Assembly (NCBI RefSeq): GCF_030812675.1
Contig: NZ_JAUSTE010000007.1
Coordinates: 124,001 to 188,000, forward strand
Direction: 5' to 3'
Length of the DNA stretch: 64,000 nt
DNA from: Sinomonas atrocyanea
GTDB lineage: Bacteria; Actinomycetota; Actinomycetes; Actinomycetales; Micrococcaceae
A model generated the notes under the pieces. The model had not been told where the DNA came from. It saw nothing but the letters and a program-made list of their open reading frames with translations, and made no database searches. The position numbers and the translations under genes were made by a program. Positions 42,244-52,365 of the stretch are shown here, piece after piece (position 1 is the first letter of the stretch; each line of letters begins with the position of its first letter).

Positions 42244-45101
42244 TTCGCTCCCTGGTCGGGGGTGTAGAGGTAGACGCCGAGGATGTCGGCGGGAAGGTTC
42301 GGCTGGACTTCGAGGCCTCTCACGCCCAAGCGTCCCGCCCGGGACGTGCCGCGGGCGGCCAAGCGGACTTCGACGTGAGCCTCCCGGATCTCGTCCGCGA
42401 TCGCCTGGGCCTTCTCGTTCAGGAGCGGCTCCATCGCTTCGAGGGCTGCGAGGACCTTAGGGACGAGAGCCTTGGCGGTTTCGGAGGGGTTGGCCGTTGG
42501 CCGGGCATCCATGAGCGTCTCGATCTCGGCGTCGTCGAGCCACGTCGGATCCGAGGGTGCGCCGGTGAACGCGAGCAGGCGGGCCTCTTCGGCGATGTCG
42601 GTCCGGTCTCCCAGCCGAGCAGGGAGGATCAGCTTCGTGCGGAACCGGACGAGAAGCGCCACGGTGGTCTTGGCAACGGCGGACGTGGTGATGATGCCGG
42701 CCCGGCGCGCGGGCCGATCCGCGCCAGTGAGCTTGTCATCGAGCGCCGAGTTCAGCACGTAGGCAGCGAGGGCCGTGACCTTCGGGTCCGTTCTCACAAG
42801 CACCCCGGCGCCGCGGGGGGCCGGATAGTCCGGGACGAACTCAACGGCGTCGCGGCCGCCGAGGGCGTTCTTCACACCGGCCGCAGCGACGCTGAGGCTG
42901 GCCTCGAAGCCCTCTTGCTTTGACGTGAGGTGCGCTCCCGTGTCCTCGAGTGCTGAACGGACGAAGAACGGAATCTCCCGGGGCTCCCCGAGGCTTCGCT
43001 GTGCGGCGTCAACGGCTGTCTGGACCTGTTCGGGGCGGATAGCGTTCTGCGCGTACCGCGCTCGGCTGGCCTTCTCCGCTTCCGCGGTGCTTCGCCATTC
43101 GGCGTCGAGCTCCTTGGCCGCGACGTCCAGCCCGAGGTCCAGCTGGCCCTGCTCAGGATCGTGCCCACGCATGAGGAGGCCCTCGATGAGGGCAGCCATG
43201 ACCTGATCGCTTCGCGGCGGTACGGGGACGCTGACGCCGAGATCCTTGCGGATGCTCTCGTGCTTCCGCAGGAGCACCTGGAGCACGAGACCGTCGATGC
43301 CGTTGTCCTCGCCGTAGATCGTAACGGCGCGGACGGTCTCCGAGAGCTGCCCGAAGCGGTCCACGCGACCTTCGCGCTGCTCATGGCGGGTGGGATTCCA
43401 TGCGAGGTCATAGTGGACGACGGCCTGGAACCCATCCTGCAGGTTGACGCCTTCGGACAGGCAGTCGGTGGCCACGAGGACCTTCTGCGACGAACCGGCC
43501 CTCTCTGCGAGTGCCTCGATTCGCGCCGCCCGCTCCTCCGAGGGGAGCTCGCCGGTCACAACGTCGATGGCGACGCTGCTCTTGAGCTGCGTCCGGAGGA
43601 AGTCAACGACGTAGTGGGCAGTGGGGATATAGCGGCAGAAGACGATGGGTTGGAAGCCTGCCTGGAGGAGCTCGCGGACGTTCTTCACCAGTGCGGCGAG
43701 TTTGGCGTCCGACGCCGGATCGGCGGCGAGCTTCTCGGCTCGCCGTGCGAGGCTGGCGAGCGTCGAGAGCTCCTTCTTCTCGCCCGAGTCGGCGTCGGGC
43801 AGCGCTCCGGGGACGACGTCAAGTCCCTCCGCGCCATCGTCCTCCATCTGGTCCATGACCCCGGCCATTCCGAGGAGGTCCGCCTCGCCGGCAGTCGAGG
43901 CGGTCTCTGCGATGGCACGGGTCCGGAGAGTAGCGGCAGCTGCGGCCGGGCTCGAGGCCAGAGAGCGGAGCATGGAGAGCGCGGACCACCAGCGGATGCG
44001 CTGTTCCCTCTTGCCGCCCGTGCTGTCCTGGGCTTTGCCGCGGGCGAAGGTCACGACGTCGTCGAAGAGGTCTTTATGCTCTCCCGACAGGTGGTACGGA
44101 ATCTCCTTCTTGACGCGGTCGCTCGGGAACTTCGTGTCTGCCCGCAGGAAGTGCCGTATGTCTGCTCGGCGGCGCTGGACCATGTGCTCGGCAAGGAGGG
44201 CGCTGCCTTCCCCGCGGGTCAGGTCGAGGGTCTTGAGGCGCTCGTCGAGGAGGCTCACGAGATTGCGGAAGGCGTTCTCATTGCCGCTGTGAGGTGTTGC
44301 GGTCACCAGCAGCAGGTGGCGGTCTTTGTCCTTTGCCAGTTCGCGGACGAGCTCGTAGCGCTGCGTGCGTCCTGAACTGCCTCGACCTGACTCATCTGCG
44401 GTCACGCCGTGGGCCTCGTCGACGATGATCAGGTCGGGCGCGGTGCGGATGAAGTCATGGCGCTTGGACTCGGACTTGATGAAGTCGGTGGACACGATGG
44501 TGAACGGGAAGTGCTCGAAGATCGACTTCCCGTATCCCGCTTCGTTGCTCAGCTTCTTTGCAGTTCCCGGGAGGACGAGAACAGCGTCGATGCTGAATTT
44601 TTGAAGCAGCTCCTGACGCCACTGCTCGGCGAGGCTCGGCGGGCAGAGCACGGTGAGGCGTTCGGCATCGCCCTGGGCGAGCAGCTCGGCCGCGATCAGC
44701 CCCGCTTCAACAGTCTTGCCGATGCCGACATCGTCAGCGACGAGGAGACGAACGGTGTCCTGGCGGAGTGCGAGTAGCAGCGGGACAAGCTGGTACGGCC
44801 GCGGCGAGACGCTGAGTCCGGCGAGGCTTCGGAATGGGCCGCCACTTGAGCGGAAGCCGATTCTCAGCGCGTCGCGCAGGAGCCGCGCGCTCCGGTAGTC
44901 GCCCAGGTCGTCGGCGGAAGGCAGCCCGAACGAGGCGCTCCGTACCTCTTCGACCGCTGGGATGACACCTGCGATATCGTCATCGGTGCCGCCGAGAGGG
45001 CGGAGGACTAGAAAGTCGTCAATGCTCTCGGGCAGGACTACCCACTCCCTGCCTCGGGCGGAGACCAAGGAACCCGGGGCGAAGCCGGTAGTGGTGGTCA
45101 T
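42240..45101 (-). CDS. SNF2-family helicase (DrmD-like)
   Basis: A 953-residue SF2 helicase. Motif I is LVADDVGIGKTVEAGLIAAE (about 120-139), motif II IIVDEAHGV (226-233), with LLLVTATPHSGN next. The helicase C half carries FCRYIPTAHYVVDFL and VATDCLSEGVNLQDGF with HYDLAWNPTRHEQREGRVDR (motif VI). The size and the run-on C-terminal region resemble DrmD of class 1 DISARM and RapA-type enzymes. It overlaps both neighbours by ATGA. Role: DNA translocation within the defence complex. Confidence 0.85.
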   Translation of the reverse strand: MTTTTGFAPGSLVSARGREWVVLPESIDDFLVLRPLGGTDDDIAGVIPAVEEVRSASFGLPSADDLGDYRSARLLRDALRIGFRSSGGPFRSLAGLSVSPRPYQLVPLLLALRQDTVRLLVADDVGIGKTVEAGLIAAELLAQGDAERLTVLCPPSLAEQWRQELLQKFSIDAVLVLPGTAKKLSNEAGYGKSIFEHFPFTIVSTDFIKSESKRHDFIRTAPDLIIVDEAHGVTADESGRGSSGRTQRYELVRELAKDKDRHLLLVTATPHSGNENAFRNLVSLLDERLKTLDLTRGEGSALLAEHMVQRRRADIRHFLRADTKFPSDRVKKEIPYHLSGEHKDLFDDVVTFARGKAQDSTGGKREQRIRWWSALSMLRSLASSPAAAAATLRTRAIAETASTAGEADLLGMAGVMDQMEDDGAEGLDVVPGALPDADSGEKKELSTLASLARRAEKLAADPASDAKLAALVKNVRELLQAGFQPIVFCRYIPTAHYVVDFLRTQLKSSVAIDVVTGELPSEERAARIEALAERAGSSQKVLVATDCLSEGVNLQDGFQAVVHYDLAWNPTRHEQREGRVDRFGQLSETVRAVTIYGEDNGIDGLVLQVLLRKHESIRKDLGVSVPVPPRSDQVMAALIEGLLMRGHDPEQGQLDLGLDVAAKELDAEWRSTAEAEKASRARYAQNAIRPEQVQTAVDAAQRSLGEPREIPFFVRSALEDTGAHLTSKQEGFEASLSVAAAGVKNALGGRDAVEFVPDYPAPRGAGVLVRTDPKVTALAAYVLNSALDDKLTGADRPARRAGIITTSAVAKTTVALLVRFRTKLILPARLGDRTDIAEEARLLAFTGAPSDPTWLDDAEIETLMDARPTANPSETAKALVPKVLAALEAMEPLLNEKAQAIADEIREAHVEVRLAARGTSRAGRLGVRGLEVQPNLPADILGVYLYTPDQGAK

Positions 45102-48100
45102 TCTGCTTCTCCGAACACGTCTGCGTTTCTCCCTACTACCAATTCAAAATCTTCATCCCTACCGACGGTAACGACCTTGAAGCCCAACAGCTGAAGGGCG
45201 CTGTCATCAACCGGGTGCTTGCCGACTTCCTCGACGATCACAGCGCAAGGCTTCGACAATTCAGGTCCGTCGAAGACGAAATCGACAGCAACGCCTTCAA
45301 TCGCCTCGGCTACCTTTGCAGGGTTCCGGTGACCACGTGTGGCGAGCCACTCCTGGAAGGCGGCAGCGCGTGGAGACTGAGTGCCCCGTGGAGGTTCGAA
45401 GTCCACCGAACCGACGGCAAGGTCCGAAGGCTCAGCAAACAGGGCGCTCTGGGCTTGATCGGTGGGCAGCGTGCTGGCTGACGCAAGATCCTTGAGGAAG
45501 TCGACGACAAGCCGCCGGTCGATCAGTTCGTGGTCCCGTTGGTTCCCGTAGGACAGCAGGCAGCGATAGCATCCGCGCGTGCATGCATCTGCCTCGTCCT
45601 CGCCGGACATTGCATTCACGTGCAGGATTTCCAATGCAGATTGCGCCACCCTCGACACGGCATCGGGTTCAGCCTGCAGGCGTCGCAGGACACCAGCGCC
45701 GCCTTCGGCTGCCTCGACAAGCAGCAGCCGCCCGCGGCCGTCGGGATCGCTCAGGCGCTCACTCGTCAGCTCGGAGTCTTCAAGCTGGAACGTTGCTTCG
45801 ATTCCGCGTTCGATTGCGTATTGAAGCGTCGTAGCGGTCTCCTCTGAAACTGCCTCCGCCCAACGGAGCACCGCGATATTCCTACGGTCTTCTACGAATG
45901 GAACGACGCGAGCCCGCTTCTTGGCCTTCTCTACGGGCATGTCATCGGCATCGGAGTCCGGAGCATCGTACATGGCGTCGATGTCGCTGACCTTGGTCTC
46001 CGTGAGCCACTCACCCGTGATGAGGTCCAGCCAGAAGCCGAGCTCATCCTTCTTGGCCCGGTTCCGACGCCCCCGATTGACGACGCGGACGGTGGCTCCG
46101 TCCCCATAGGCAACTTCGGCGAGCAGGTGGCCGCCCTTCTGGACGACTGCACGGTGGTGGCCTGGCTTTGCGCCGCCATCAGCGAAACGATAGGTCGTGA
46201 CGAGTTCGAAGCCCTGACGGTTGCGTTCTTCCTCGTCCGCGCTAATCCGCTCGCGACGTCGTGTGATGACCGACTGAAGCTGCATCAGTTCCCTTGTTGG
46301 TGCACCCAGCTCGGAACCGCAGTTCTCGCACACGCTGATGATGGCGCTGCGCTCATGCAGGTACCCGCACGCCTCGCAGATCTGTGCCTCCGTCCGGACG
46401 ACATCGCCATCAGACGCGAGATCCGACTTGCGGGGAAGGGCAACTCGCTTGACCTGGTAGCGCGCCCCCTCGTGGTAGATCAGGGCGTCGGGACCGAACT
46501 CGCTGATGGCGAGGAAGCGCGAACGCTGGAGCCAGGTGGAGTTGTTGTCCTTCCCCTTGCGGATGCCCGGGATGAAGGCCGCAAGCGGAAGCCGAGGGAA
46601 GGAATAGCCGGGCAGGAAGCCCTCGGACGCGAGGTATCGCAGCGTATAGAAATCCGACTGGCCCTGGCTGTCGCCGTCATTGAGCAGGATTTCGATCCGC
46701 TGCTGTGCCTCGGCATATCGCCGCTGAGCCAGCTCCCTTGCCTTCTTCTGTGCGACGGGATTCTTGATCGTCTCGTGTGCACTGTCCCGTTCGGCAACAG
46801 CGTTCTTATAGAGCTCGCGCCAGCGATCGCAGGCTCGGTCGAACGACTCGAGCGCGTTGTCGATTACCGTGTCGGACCAAGCTCGGGACCACCACGGGGT
46901 CGCCGCGAGCTCATCTCCGATCGCGGCCACAAGCGACCTAGCCGAAGCCTTGGCTGCGTGAGCGGCCGCGGGGGAGCGGAGGACGTCTGCGATCTGCGGT
47001 GCGAGTGGGTATCCCGCGGCGTCCATGGCCAGAAGTCCACTCATTGACTTGCCGAGGCCGCCCGATGTTGCCGAGAGCGTCTCGGCGAGCCACACGGCAT
47101 GGACGTGTGACCGCACGAGGTCTTCATTGGCGAAGTCCAGTCGCGGCGGTTGCACCTGGCCCGCGACCATAAGCTCGGATCGATCGAAGTAGTACGAGTC
47201 ATGTGCGTTGCCCGTTGCGCAGTACGTGAGAACCAGTGCGGGCTGGCCCGACCGCCCCGCTCGTCCTGATCTCTGAGCGTAATTTGCTGGTGTGGGGGGA
47301 ACGTTGCGCATCGCGACCGCATTGAGGTCTGCAATGTCCACTCCGAGCTCCATCGTCGGCGAACAGAAGAGCAATTTGAGCTCCGCATCGCGGAATAGCT
47401 TCTCCCGCTTCTCCCGATCATCAGCCCTGACCTGTGCCGTGTGCTCCATCGCGTGAAGCCCGGCCAGCTCACGGCCTGATTCGCGGTACAGGTCACGGAA
47501 GAAGGCGATAACGCGCGGCTTCTTTTCCGCCGAGTACCGCCGGCGGAGGGGATCCGCAGCGCCGAATTCCCCGGTGCCTGCACGCAGAGTCATCGTCGAG
47601 AGCTTCAGACGATGGCCCTTGATGTTCCCTTCTGCCGCTTCAGTGATGAGTCCGCCCTCTTGGAGGACTCGCAGGAGGGACTCGATGACGATGCCCGCTT
47701 CTGCGGTCGTGAGTTTCCGGCCAAATCGCTGGGGCCGGCGCAGCCAGCGCCCGAAAGCCCCGGCGCCGGTGATCGGCATGATATTTCGAGCGCGTGTGTT
47801 CCGTTTTGGCTCCGTCGTCACCAGGCCGACGACCGGATCGGGTTCTCGTTCCGGCATCGACCACACACCTTGCAGGAACTCGCGCGACCGACCGCGCAGT
47901 TTGTCGATCCAATCCGAGTCCAGCTCGCGGGCATCGATCGCTAGGCCACGGCGAAACTCGTCTAACAGGATCGTGATGATCTCTTCGCGCTGGTCTGCGT
48001 CGCTGTCCCGAAGGAGCGCGTCGGCATCCTTCCAACGTTCCTCATCCTCGGCCAGAAGCTGGGCCAGCGGGTACTCGACGAGAAGAAGACCCGTCTGTTC

Positions 48101-50311
48101 GAGGTTGGGCAGGGTAATACGCCATCCGCGTTGAAGGTCTCGGATGGCCCGGTATGTCACGACGTCATGAAGTGCCTTCTGGTAGCGCTTCTTGTCGAGT
48201 GGGTTGGCATCGACCGCAAAGTCTTTGAAGTCAAGGTTCAGTGATGCGACGATGGCGTCGCCGAGCTCGCTGGCCCCGACACCGTCGGGGGCAACCTTGG
48301 CGACCGCTGCGTGCAGTGCCGCACGGAGCTGGGCCACCTGCACGAAGTCGTTGACGTGGCCGGCCTGAAGAGCTGCGTCCTGACGGTTGTCAACAAACGT
48401 CAGGAGCTTGTGCGCTCGGGGGTCGAGATCCGCACCCGCGGGGGACTCGAGGAGATGAACCAATCGGGTCGCGATGACAGTCATGGCGCTGCTGCGGCCC
48501 TCGCGGTCGAGGGTCACGAGCTTGGACACCTCACCCAGCCGCGCCTGCTCGTAAGTCACCTCGCAGTTGAGGCAGAACCGGAAGGCGCCCGGGATCCAGG
48601 CTGCGAGTTGGCCCTCGCCACCGTCATCAAGTCGTGCTGACCCGTCGATGCCCAGCCTGTGCAGCACAGGTAGCGATTTCCGCCGGGCTGGAAGTACGCT
48701 CTTGGCGACCCCAGCACCATCCAGCCATGACTCGGGGAGCCGATCCTCGGCAATGGGGTCGGCTGGCCAAGGATTCTTGCTCGAGATGTAGAGGTAGCCG
48801 TCAATGCCATTATCGGGAGCGGAGTCGTCGCCGAGCCGCAGCGTCTGGCGGGCGAGGAATGTATCAGAGCCCGGCCTCATGACCTTCCTCGCCATGAGGT
48901 ATTCCTGACCGCATTCCCTGCAGAAGGCGAGCGGGTACAGGCGACGTTCGTCGGGATCCACGGTCACTTGATAGTCGGTCTGGATGAGCCGAGTTCCTTC
49001 GTCCTCGGCGGACACGTAGACTGATCCACCCTTCGACAGGAACTGATGGAGCCGAAACGCGAATAGCGGTCGGCCTGCTTCATTCTTGGCCTTCGAGCCC
49101 GCGAGGAACGTGGCTCGGATGGCTGTGGCGCATGATTTCTCATCCGCCTCAGTAATGGAAGAGAGCTGCTTAGCCGCACGAGCCACAGTTGTCGGGCGTT
49201 TGCGTACGAGGACCCGAGAATTGTCTTCCTCGGTCAGCCCAAATTCACTCTCAATCCATGCTGCCAACGGATCAGCGGCCAGCGCGTCGTATCCGCCCGT
49301 GAGGGTTGCGCTCGTGTTGTCGGCATCGCCCCGCCTGCCAACAATACGTCGGAGATCGAGCGCGTTCGGCGGCGCACTTGTCGTCGCCCGGATCAGGGTT
49401 TCGGAGACCACTTGTTCAGGTGCGATAGGGACGCCGAATATCCTCGTAGCTACGGCCCCGACATCCGTCTTCTGATCGGCGGACGAACCGCCGTTGGACA
49501 TAGTTGCCGACGTTCCGACGCACTGCAGCGTTTCCCGTGCCCCGCAGGCGTCCCGAACCCGCCGGACGAGCATCGCGACGTCGGCGCCCTGCCGGCCCCG
49601 GTACGTATGCAGTTCGTCCAGAACCAGGAAGCTCAGCCCATCAGCCGCCTTGATGAGCGAAGTACGCTCCTCCGGCCGAGTAAGGACGTACTCGAGCATC
49701 ACATAGTTTGTCAGGAGGATGTCAGGTGGGTTTTTGAGGATGTCGGCGCGCTCCTCGGGACTCTCCTGTCCGGTGTAGCGCCGGTATGTCACCGGTGATT
49801 TGCCGTCAAAGCCAAAGTCAAGGAACTTGCGCAGTTCCTCCATCTGGCTGTTTGCCAGCGCGTTCATGGGGTAGACGATGATCGCCCGGATTCCTTTGCC
49901 AGACCCTTCGCGGAGGACGCGATCAACGATTGGGACGATATAGGCGAGCGATTTACCAGAGCCGGTTCCAGTCGTCAGAACATAGCTTTTGCCGCTAGCG
50001 GCAAGCTTGATGGCATCGGCCTGGTGTCGATGGAGGGTGATGGGCGCCGTGCCCGCATCATCGAGCGTCGCCTTACGCCGAAAGATCTTCGCCGCAGTCG
50101 GGTGAAGGAGACCCGCCGCGACTAGGTCGTCGATCCGGCCTCCGGAGGCAAATGATGGGTTGAGCGACAACCATGGATCGGGCCACTGGCGGCCCTGATC
50201 GCTGGCCGTTTGGACGGCCTTCTTTATCCTTTCGTCCTGGATCTCTACGAATCCTTCAGTGAAGGACTTGTAGCCCTCAATGAGACCCTCGCGGATCTTG
50301 AACGCGTCCAT
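45098..50311 (-). CDS. giant DEAD/DEAH helicase with DUF1998 domain (1737 aa)
   Basis: First gene of the five-gene operon. Motif I TTGTGSGKSLAY (about 113-124), motif II VLDELHTYRGRQG (230-242), and the C half with FCSPTMELGVDIADLNAVAMR and YAQRSGRAGR (about 980-1025). A zinc ribbon CEACGYLHERS..CENCG sits near 1313, and the final DUF1998 part contains ACTRGCYRCLLSYGNQRDHE (about 1575-1597). Domain order and size are like DruE of Druantia and a DrmA-DrmB fusion of DISARM. It is probably the DNA-engaging motor. The end (residues 1690-1737) looks like a small regulatory tail. Confidence 0.85.
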   Translation of the reverse strand: MDAFKIREGLIEGYKSFTEGFVEIQDERIKKAVQTASDQGRQWPDPWLSLNPSFASGGRIDDLVAAGLLHPTAAKIFRRKATLDDAGTAPITLHRHQADAIKLAASGKSYVLTTGTGSGKSLAYIVPIVDRVLREGSGKGIRAIIVYPMNALANSQMEELRKFLDFGFDGKSPVTYRRYTGQESPEERADILKNPPDILLTNYVMLEYVLTRPEERTSLIKAADGLSFLVLDELHTYRGRQGADVAMLVRRVRDACGARETLQCVGTSATMSNGGSSADQKTDVGAVATRIFGVPIAPEQVVSETLIRATTSAPPNALDLRRIVGRRGDADNTSATLTGGYDALAADPLAAWIESEFGLTEEDNSRVLVRKRPTTVARAAKQLSSITEADEKSCATAIRATFLAGSKAKNEAGRPLFAFRLHQFLSKGGSVYVSAEDEGTRLIQTDYQVTVDPDERRLYPLAFCRECGQEYLMARKVMRPGSDTFLARQTLRLGDDSAPDNGIDGYLYISSKNPWPADPIAEDRLPESWLDGAGVAKSVLPARRKSLPVLHRLGIDGSARLDDGGEGQLAAWIPGAFRFCLNCEVTYEQARLGEVSKLVTLDREGRSSAMTVIATRLVHLLESPAGADLDPRAHKLLTFVDNRQDAALQAGHVNDFVQVAQLRAALHAAVAKVAPDGVGASELGDAIVASLNLDFKDFAVDANPLDKKRYQKALHDVVTYRAIRDLQRGWRITLPNLEQTGLLLVEYPLAQLLAEDEERWKDADALLRDSDADQREEIITILLDEFRRGLAIDARELDSDWIDKLRGRSREFLQGVWSMPEREPDPVVGLVTTEPKRNTRARNIMPITGAGAFGRWLRRPQRFGRKLTTAEAGIVIESLLRVLQEGGLITEAAEGNIKGHRLKLSTMTLRAGTGEFGAADPLRRRYSAEKKPRVIAFFRDLYRESGRELAGLHAMEHTAQVRADDREKREKLFRDAELKLLFCSPTMELGVDIADLNAVAMRNVPPTPANYAQRSGRAGRSGQPALVLTYCATGNAHDSYYFDRSELMVAGQVQPPRLDFANEDLVRSHVHAVWLAETLSATSGGLGKSMSGLLAMDAAGYPLAPQIADVLRSPAAAHAAKASARSLVAAIGDELAATPWWSRAWSDTVIDNALESFDRACDRWRELYKNAVAERDSAHETIKNPVAQKKARELAQRRYAEAQQRIEILLNDGDSQGQSDFYTLRYLASEGFLPGYSFPRLPLAAFIPGIRKGKDNNSTWLQRSRFLAISEFGPDALIYHEGARYQVKRVALPRKSDLASDGDVVRTEAQICEACGYLHERSAIISVCENCGSELGAPTRELMQLQSVITRRRERISADEEERNRQGFELVTTYRFADGGAKPGHHRAVVQKGGHLLAEVAYGDGATVRVVNRGRRNRAKKDELGFWLDLITGEWLTETKVSDIDAMYDAPDSDADDMPVEKAKKRARVVPFVEDRRNIAVLRWAEAVSEETATTLQYAIERGIEATFQLEDSELTSERLSDPDGRGRLLLVEAAEGGAGVLRRLQAEPDAVSRVAQSALEILHVNAMSGEDEADACTRGCYRCLLSYGNQRDHELIDRRLVVDFLKDLASASTLPTDQAQSALFAEPSDLAVGSVDFEPPRGTQSPRAAAFQEWLATRGHRNPAKVAEAIEGVAVDFVFDGPELSKPCAVIVEEVGKHPVDDSALQLLGFKVVTVGRDEDFELVVGRNADVFGEAE

Positions 50312-50473
50312 GCGCCCCCCTCTGTCTGTCCTTCACTACTTCTTAGCACCCACTACGCCGCTGCGCGGGCACCCGCGCAGCAGGTGCGGTTCGCATGGCG
50401 TCGGCTCCGAGTACAGCATCCCGGTACGGAGCCCGCCGGGCGTCGCCACGGCCCGGGATCGCCTATCGCCACG

Positions 50474-52162
50474 CTATGGCACCCAGCGCTCGGCCCGCCC
50501 CAATGCGGCCTCGAGTTCGCGACCGCCTCCGCGTCCTATGAGCTCCGGGTCGCCCACCACAACGAGCAGGCTCCTCGCACGAGACAGTCCCACATACAGC
50601 TGCTCGGCAGCGCGGTTCGTGTCTTTGAATCCGTTGACGCAGAGGACGACCACGGAGCGCTCCAGGCCCTTGAACCCCAAGACGTGCCCGTAGAACTCGG
50701 CAGAGTCTGAGTAGAACTCGCGCCAGTATTCAGATACGGCCTCCGGCCCGGCGTCGAAGGCCTCCTGATGGATGGGGTGCCGCGTCTTGGTGGTCAGGAG
50801 TGCGATCTGGTTGTTGGCCCAGCCCTCCTCGATGAGCCCGTCCACGCAGTCCGAGGCAACCTCGAGTGCATCCTCGGTCGAGCACTCCACGAAACGCACC
50901 GGCAGCCCGGTGCCTGTCTTCGGTGTGAAGTGGTCGCCCGCGAAGCACTTGAACGTCTGGGCGATGCGCCGGGAATTGCGCAGGTTGTCGTCCACATGGA
51001 TCGGAACGAAGCTGATGTCCTTCCCTTCCTGCCCCACGGTCCCGCGTCCGTCCCAGCGCCGATAGACGTCCTGACGGGCGTCGAGGAAGGCATAGACACT
51101 TGCCTCTCGCGGGTCCTTCACGCAAGCGAGCAGCCCGTCCCACCATAGGGGCGCGAAGTCCTGCGCCTCGTCGACGACGATGGCGTCTAGCTTCTGAGAC
51201 TCGGGCAGGGCGCCGCCCACCTCGACCAAGCGGCGCGGCATCTCCTCGTCGAAGTACGCCTGCCCTTGCCCCGGGGGAACGCCGAGGGAGAGGACATACT
51301 CATGGAACTCGCCGGCGAAGACGGGTCTGTTGTGCCTCCAGCCAGCGGTCCTCTGCCGCAGGTGCATGCCCAAGCCCTTGTTGTAGCAGAACAGGCCGAC
51401 GCGTTTGCCCTCCTTGGCCAGCCGCTTGGCCTTCTCGACGGCGAGCCAGGTCTTCCCGCTACCGGCGCCGCCGATGAAGCGCGCATGCCGGATCGATCGG
51501 GTCGCATTGAGCAGCACCTGCTGCCGCTCGGTGAGCGAGTCCTGAAGGTCTTCGTCGGCAGCTGAAGCGAGCGGACCGGCGTCGTGCGTCACGAGCGTGC
51601 CGCCGGCGAACCGCTCGAGCCGAGCTGCGTACTCGGGCGTCAGCTGACTCACGCCACGCGCCTCGGCGAGGATGGTGCCGCGGAGCCGCTCCGCCAGAGT
51701 GAGGGGATTTGCGAGGTCGTCGGCGTCCAGGATGAGGGGTCGGGGCGTGCCGGCCATCTCCCAGGTGCTGGGCACGTGCGTGTAGGGGAGGGCCACGAGG
51801 TAGATGGTCCTGCTGGTCAGGGGAGTGCCGAGGTGGTCGCTGGCCATATCGATGAACGCGTGCATGGATGACTGGGACTGCGCGACCGGGCTCTTGATCC
51901 GGTGCTTGCCGTTGCGGTCCGACTGGTACCACTGCGCCTGGTCGATGCTGATCTGGCCGCCCTTGACCTCGACGCACGCAATCCCGATGCCGGGCCAGAG
52001 GACGAGGAGGTCGATCTCGTGCTCGGCGGTGCCGTGACGCACCTGGACCGAATGGCATACCACGGCGTCGTCCGGCAGCGCCTCGACGAGCAGTTTCAAG
52101 ACGGCACGCTCGGCCTCGTGGCCCGGGCCGAAGTCCGGCTCTTCTGGGATCGAGCGTGCCAC
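50474..52162 (-). CDS. NERD-domain UvrD-like helicase
   Basis: About 562 residues. The N-terminal NERD (nuclease-related) domain has EHEIDLLVLWPGIGIACVEVKGG with candidate D and E-x-K residues. Walker A FIGGAGSGKTWLAVEKA lies near residue 235, the DEAQD box (AIVVDEAQDFAPLWW) near 330, and the C-terminal GLSRARSLLVVVGD matches SF1 motif VI. GTG 52162 is chosen; the frame also has a TTG at 52192. Related proteins act in DNA repair and phage defence. It is separated by 162 bp from the giant helicase gene and divergent from HelD. Confidence 0.8.
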   Translation of the reverse strand: MARSIPEEPDFGPGHEAERAVLKLLVEALPDDAVVCHSVQVRHGTAEHEIDLLVLWPGIGIACVEVKGGQISIDQAQWYQSDRNGKHRIKSPVAQSQSSMHAFIDMASDHLGTPLTSRTIYLVALPYTHVPSTWEMAGTPRPLILDADDLANPLTLAERLRGTILAEARGVSQLTPEYAARLERFAGGTLVTHDAGPLASAADEDLQDSLTERQQVLLNATRSIRHARFIGGAGSGKTWLAVEKAKRLAKEGKRVGLFCYNKGLGMHLRQRTAGWRHNRPVFAGEFHEYVLSLGVPPGQGQAYFDEEMPRRLVEVGGALPESQKLDAIVVDEAQDFAPLWWDGLLACVKDPREASVYAFLDARQDVYRRWDGRGTVGQEGKDISFVPIHVDDNLRNSRRIAQTFKCFAGDHFTPKTGTGLPVRFVECSTEDALEVASDCVDGLIEEGWANNQIALLTTKTRHPIHQEAFDAGPEAVSEYWREFYSDSAEFYGHVLGFKGLERSVVVLCVNGFKDTNRAAEQLYVGLSRARSLLVVVGDPELIGRGGGRELEAALGRAERWVP

Positions 52163-52331
52163 TAGTCCCCCGTATGTCTCCCCACGCTCCAAGAGCGCCC
52201 GCCGCCTCCATGCGACTCGATGATTGTATGGTCAAGCTTGCTGATTCATGCGACGGTCCTTGAGCGCGACTCCGGAGGGCAGCAAGGGGAGCATCTAGTC
52301 CAGAAGTGTCGGTGGACTCGCTTATGGTGTG

Positions 52332-52347
52332 GTGATAACAACATCAC
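52332..52347. promoter_or_regulatory. small inverted repeat in helD leader
   Basis: GTGAT-AACAAC-ATCAC just before the ribosome site of the HelD gene and after a TATGGT (52325-52330) that could be a -10 box. It could be an operator. Confidence 0.35.
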
Positions 52348-52365
52348 GTGCGCGGAGGGGGACCC

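Noticed and set aside
34025-50311. Calling the five-gene operon simply DISARM or Druantia
   Set aside because: No phospholipase-type DrmC or Druantia accessory genes are present, DrmA/DrmB are represented by a single fused protein, and an McrBC pair is integrated; the plain name would hide this.
52199-52365. Rifamycin-associated element upstream of helD
   Set aside because: The typical GGGGCTTGC-type inverted repeat is absent; only a short GTGAT/ATCAC repeat is seen.
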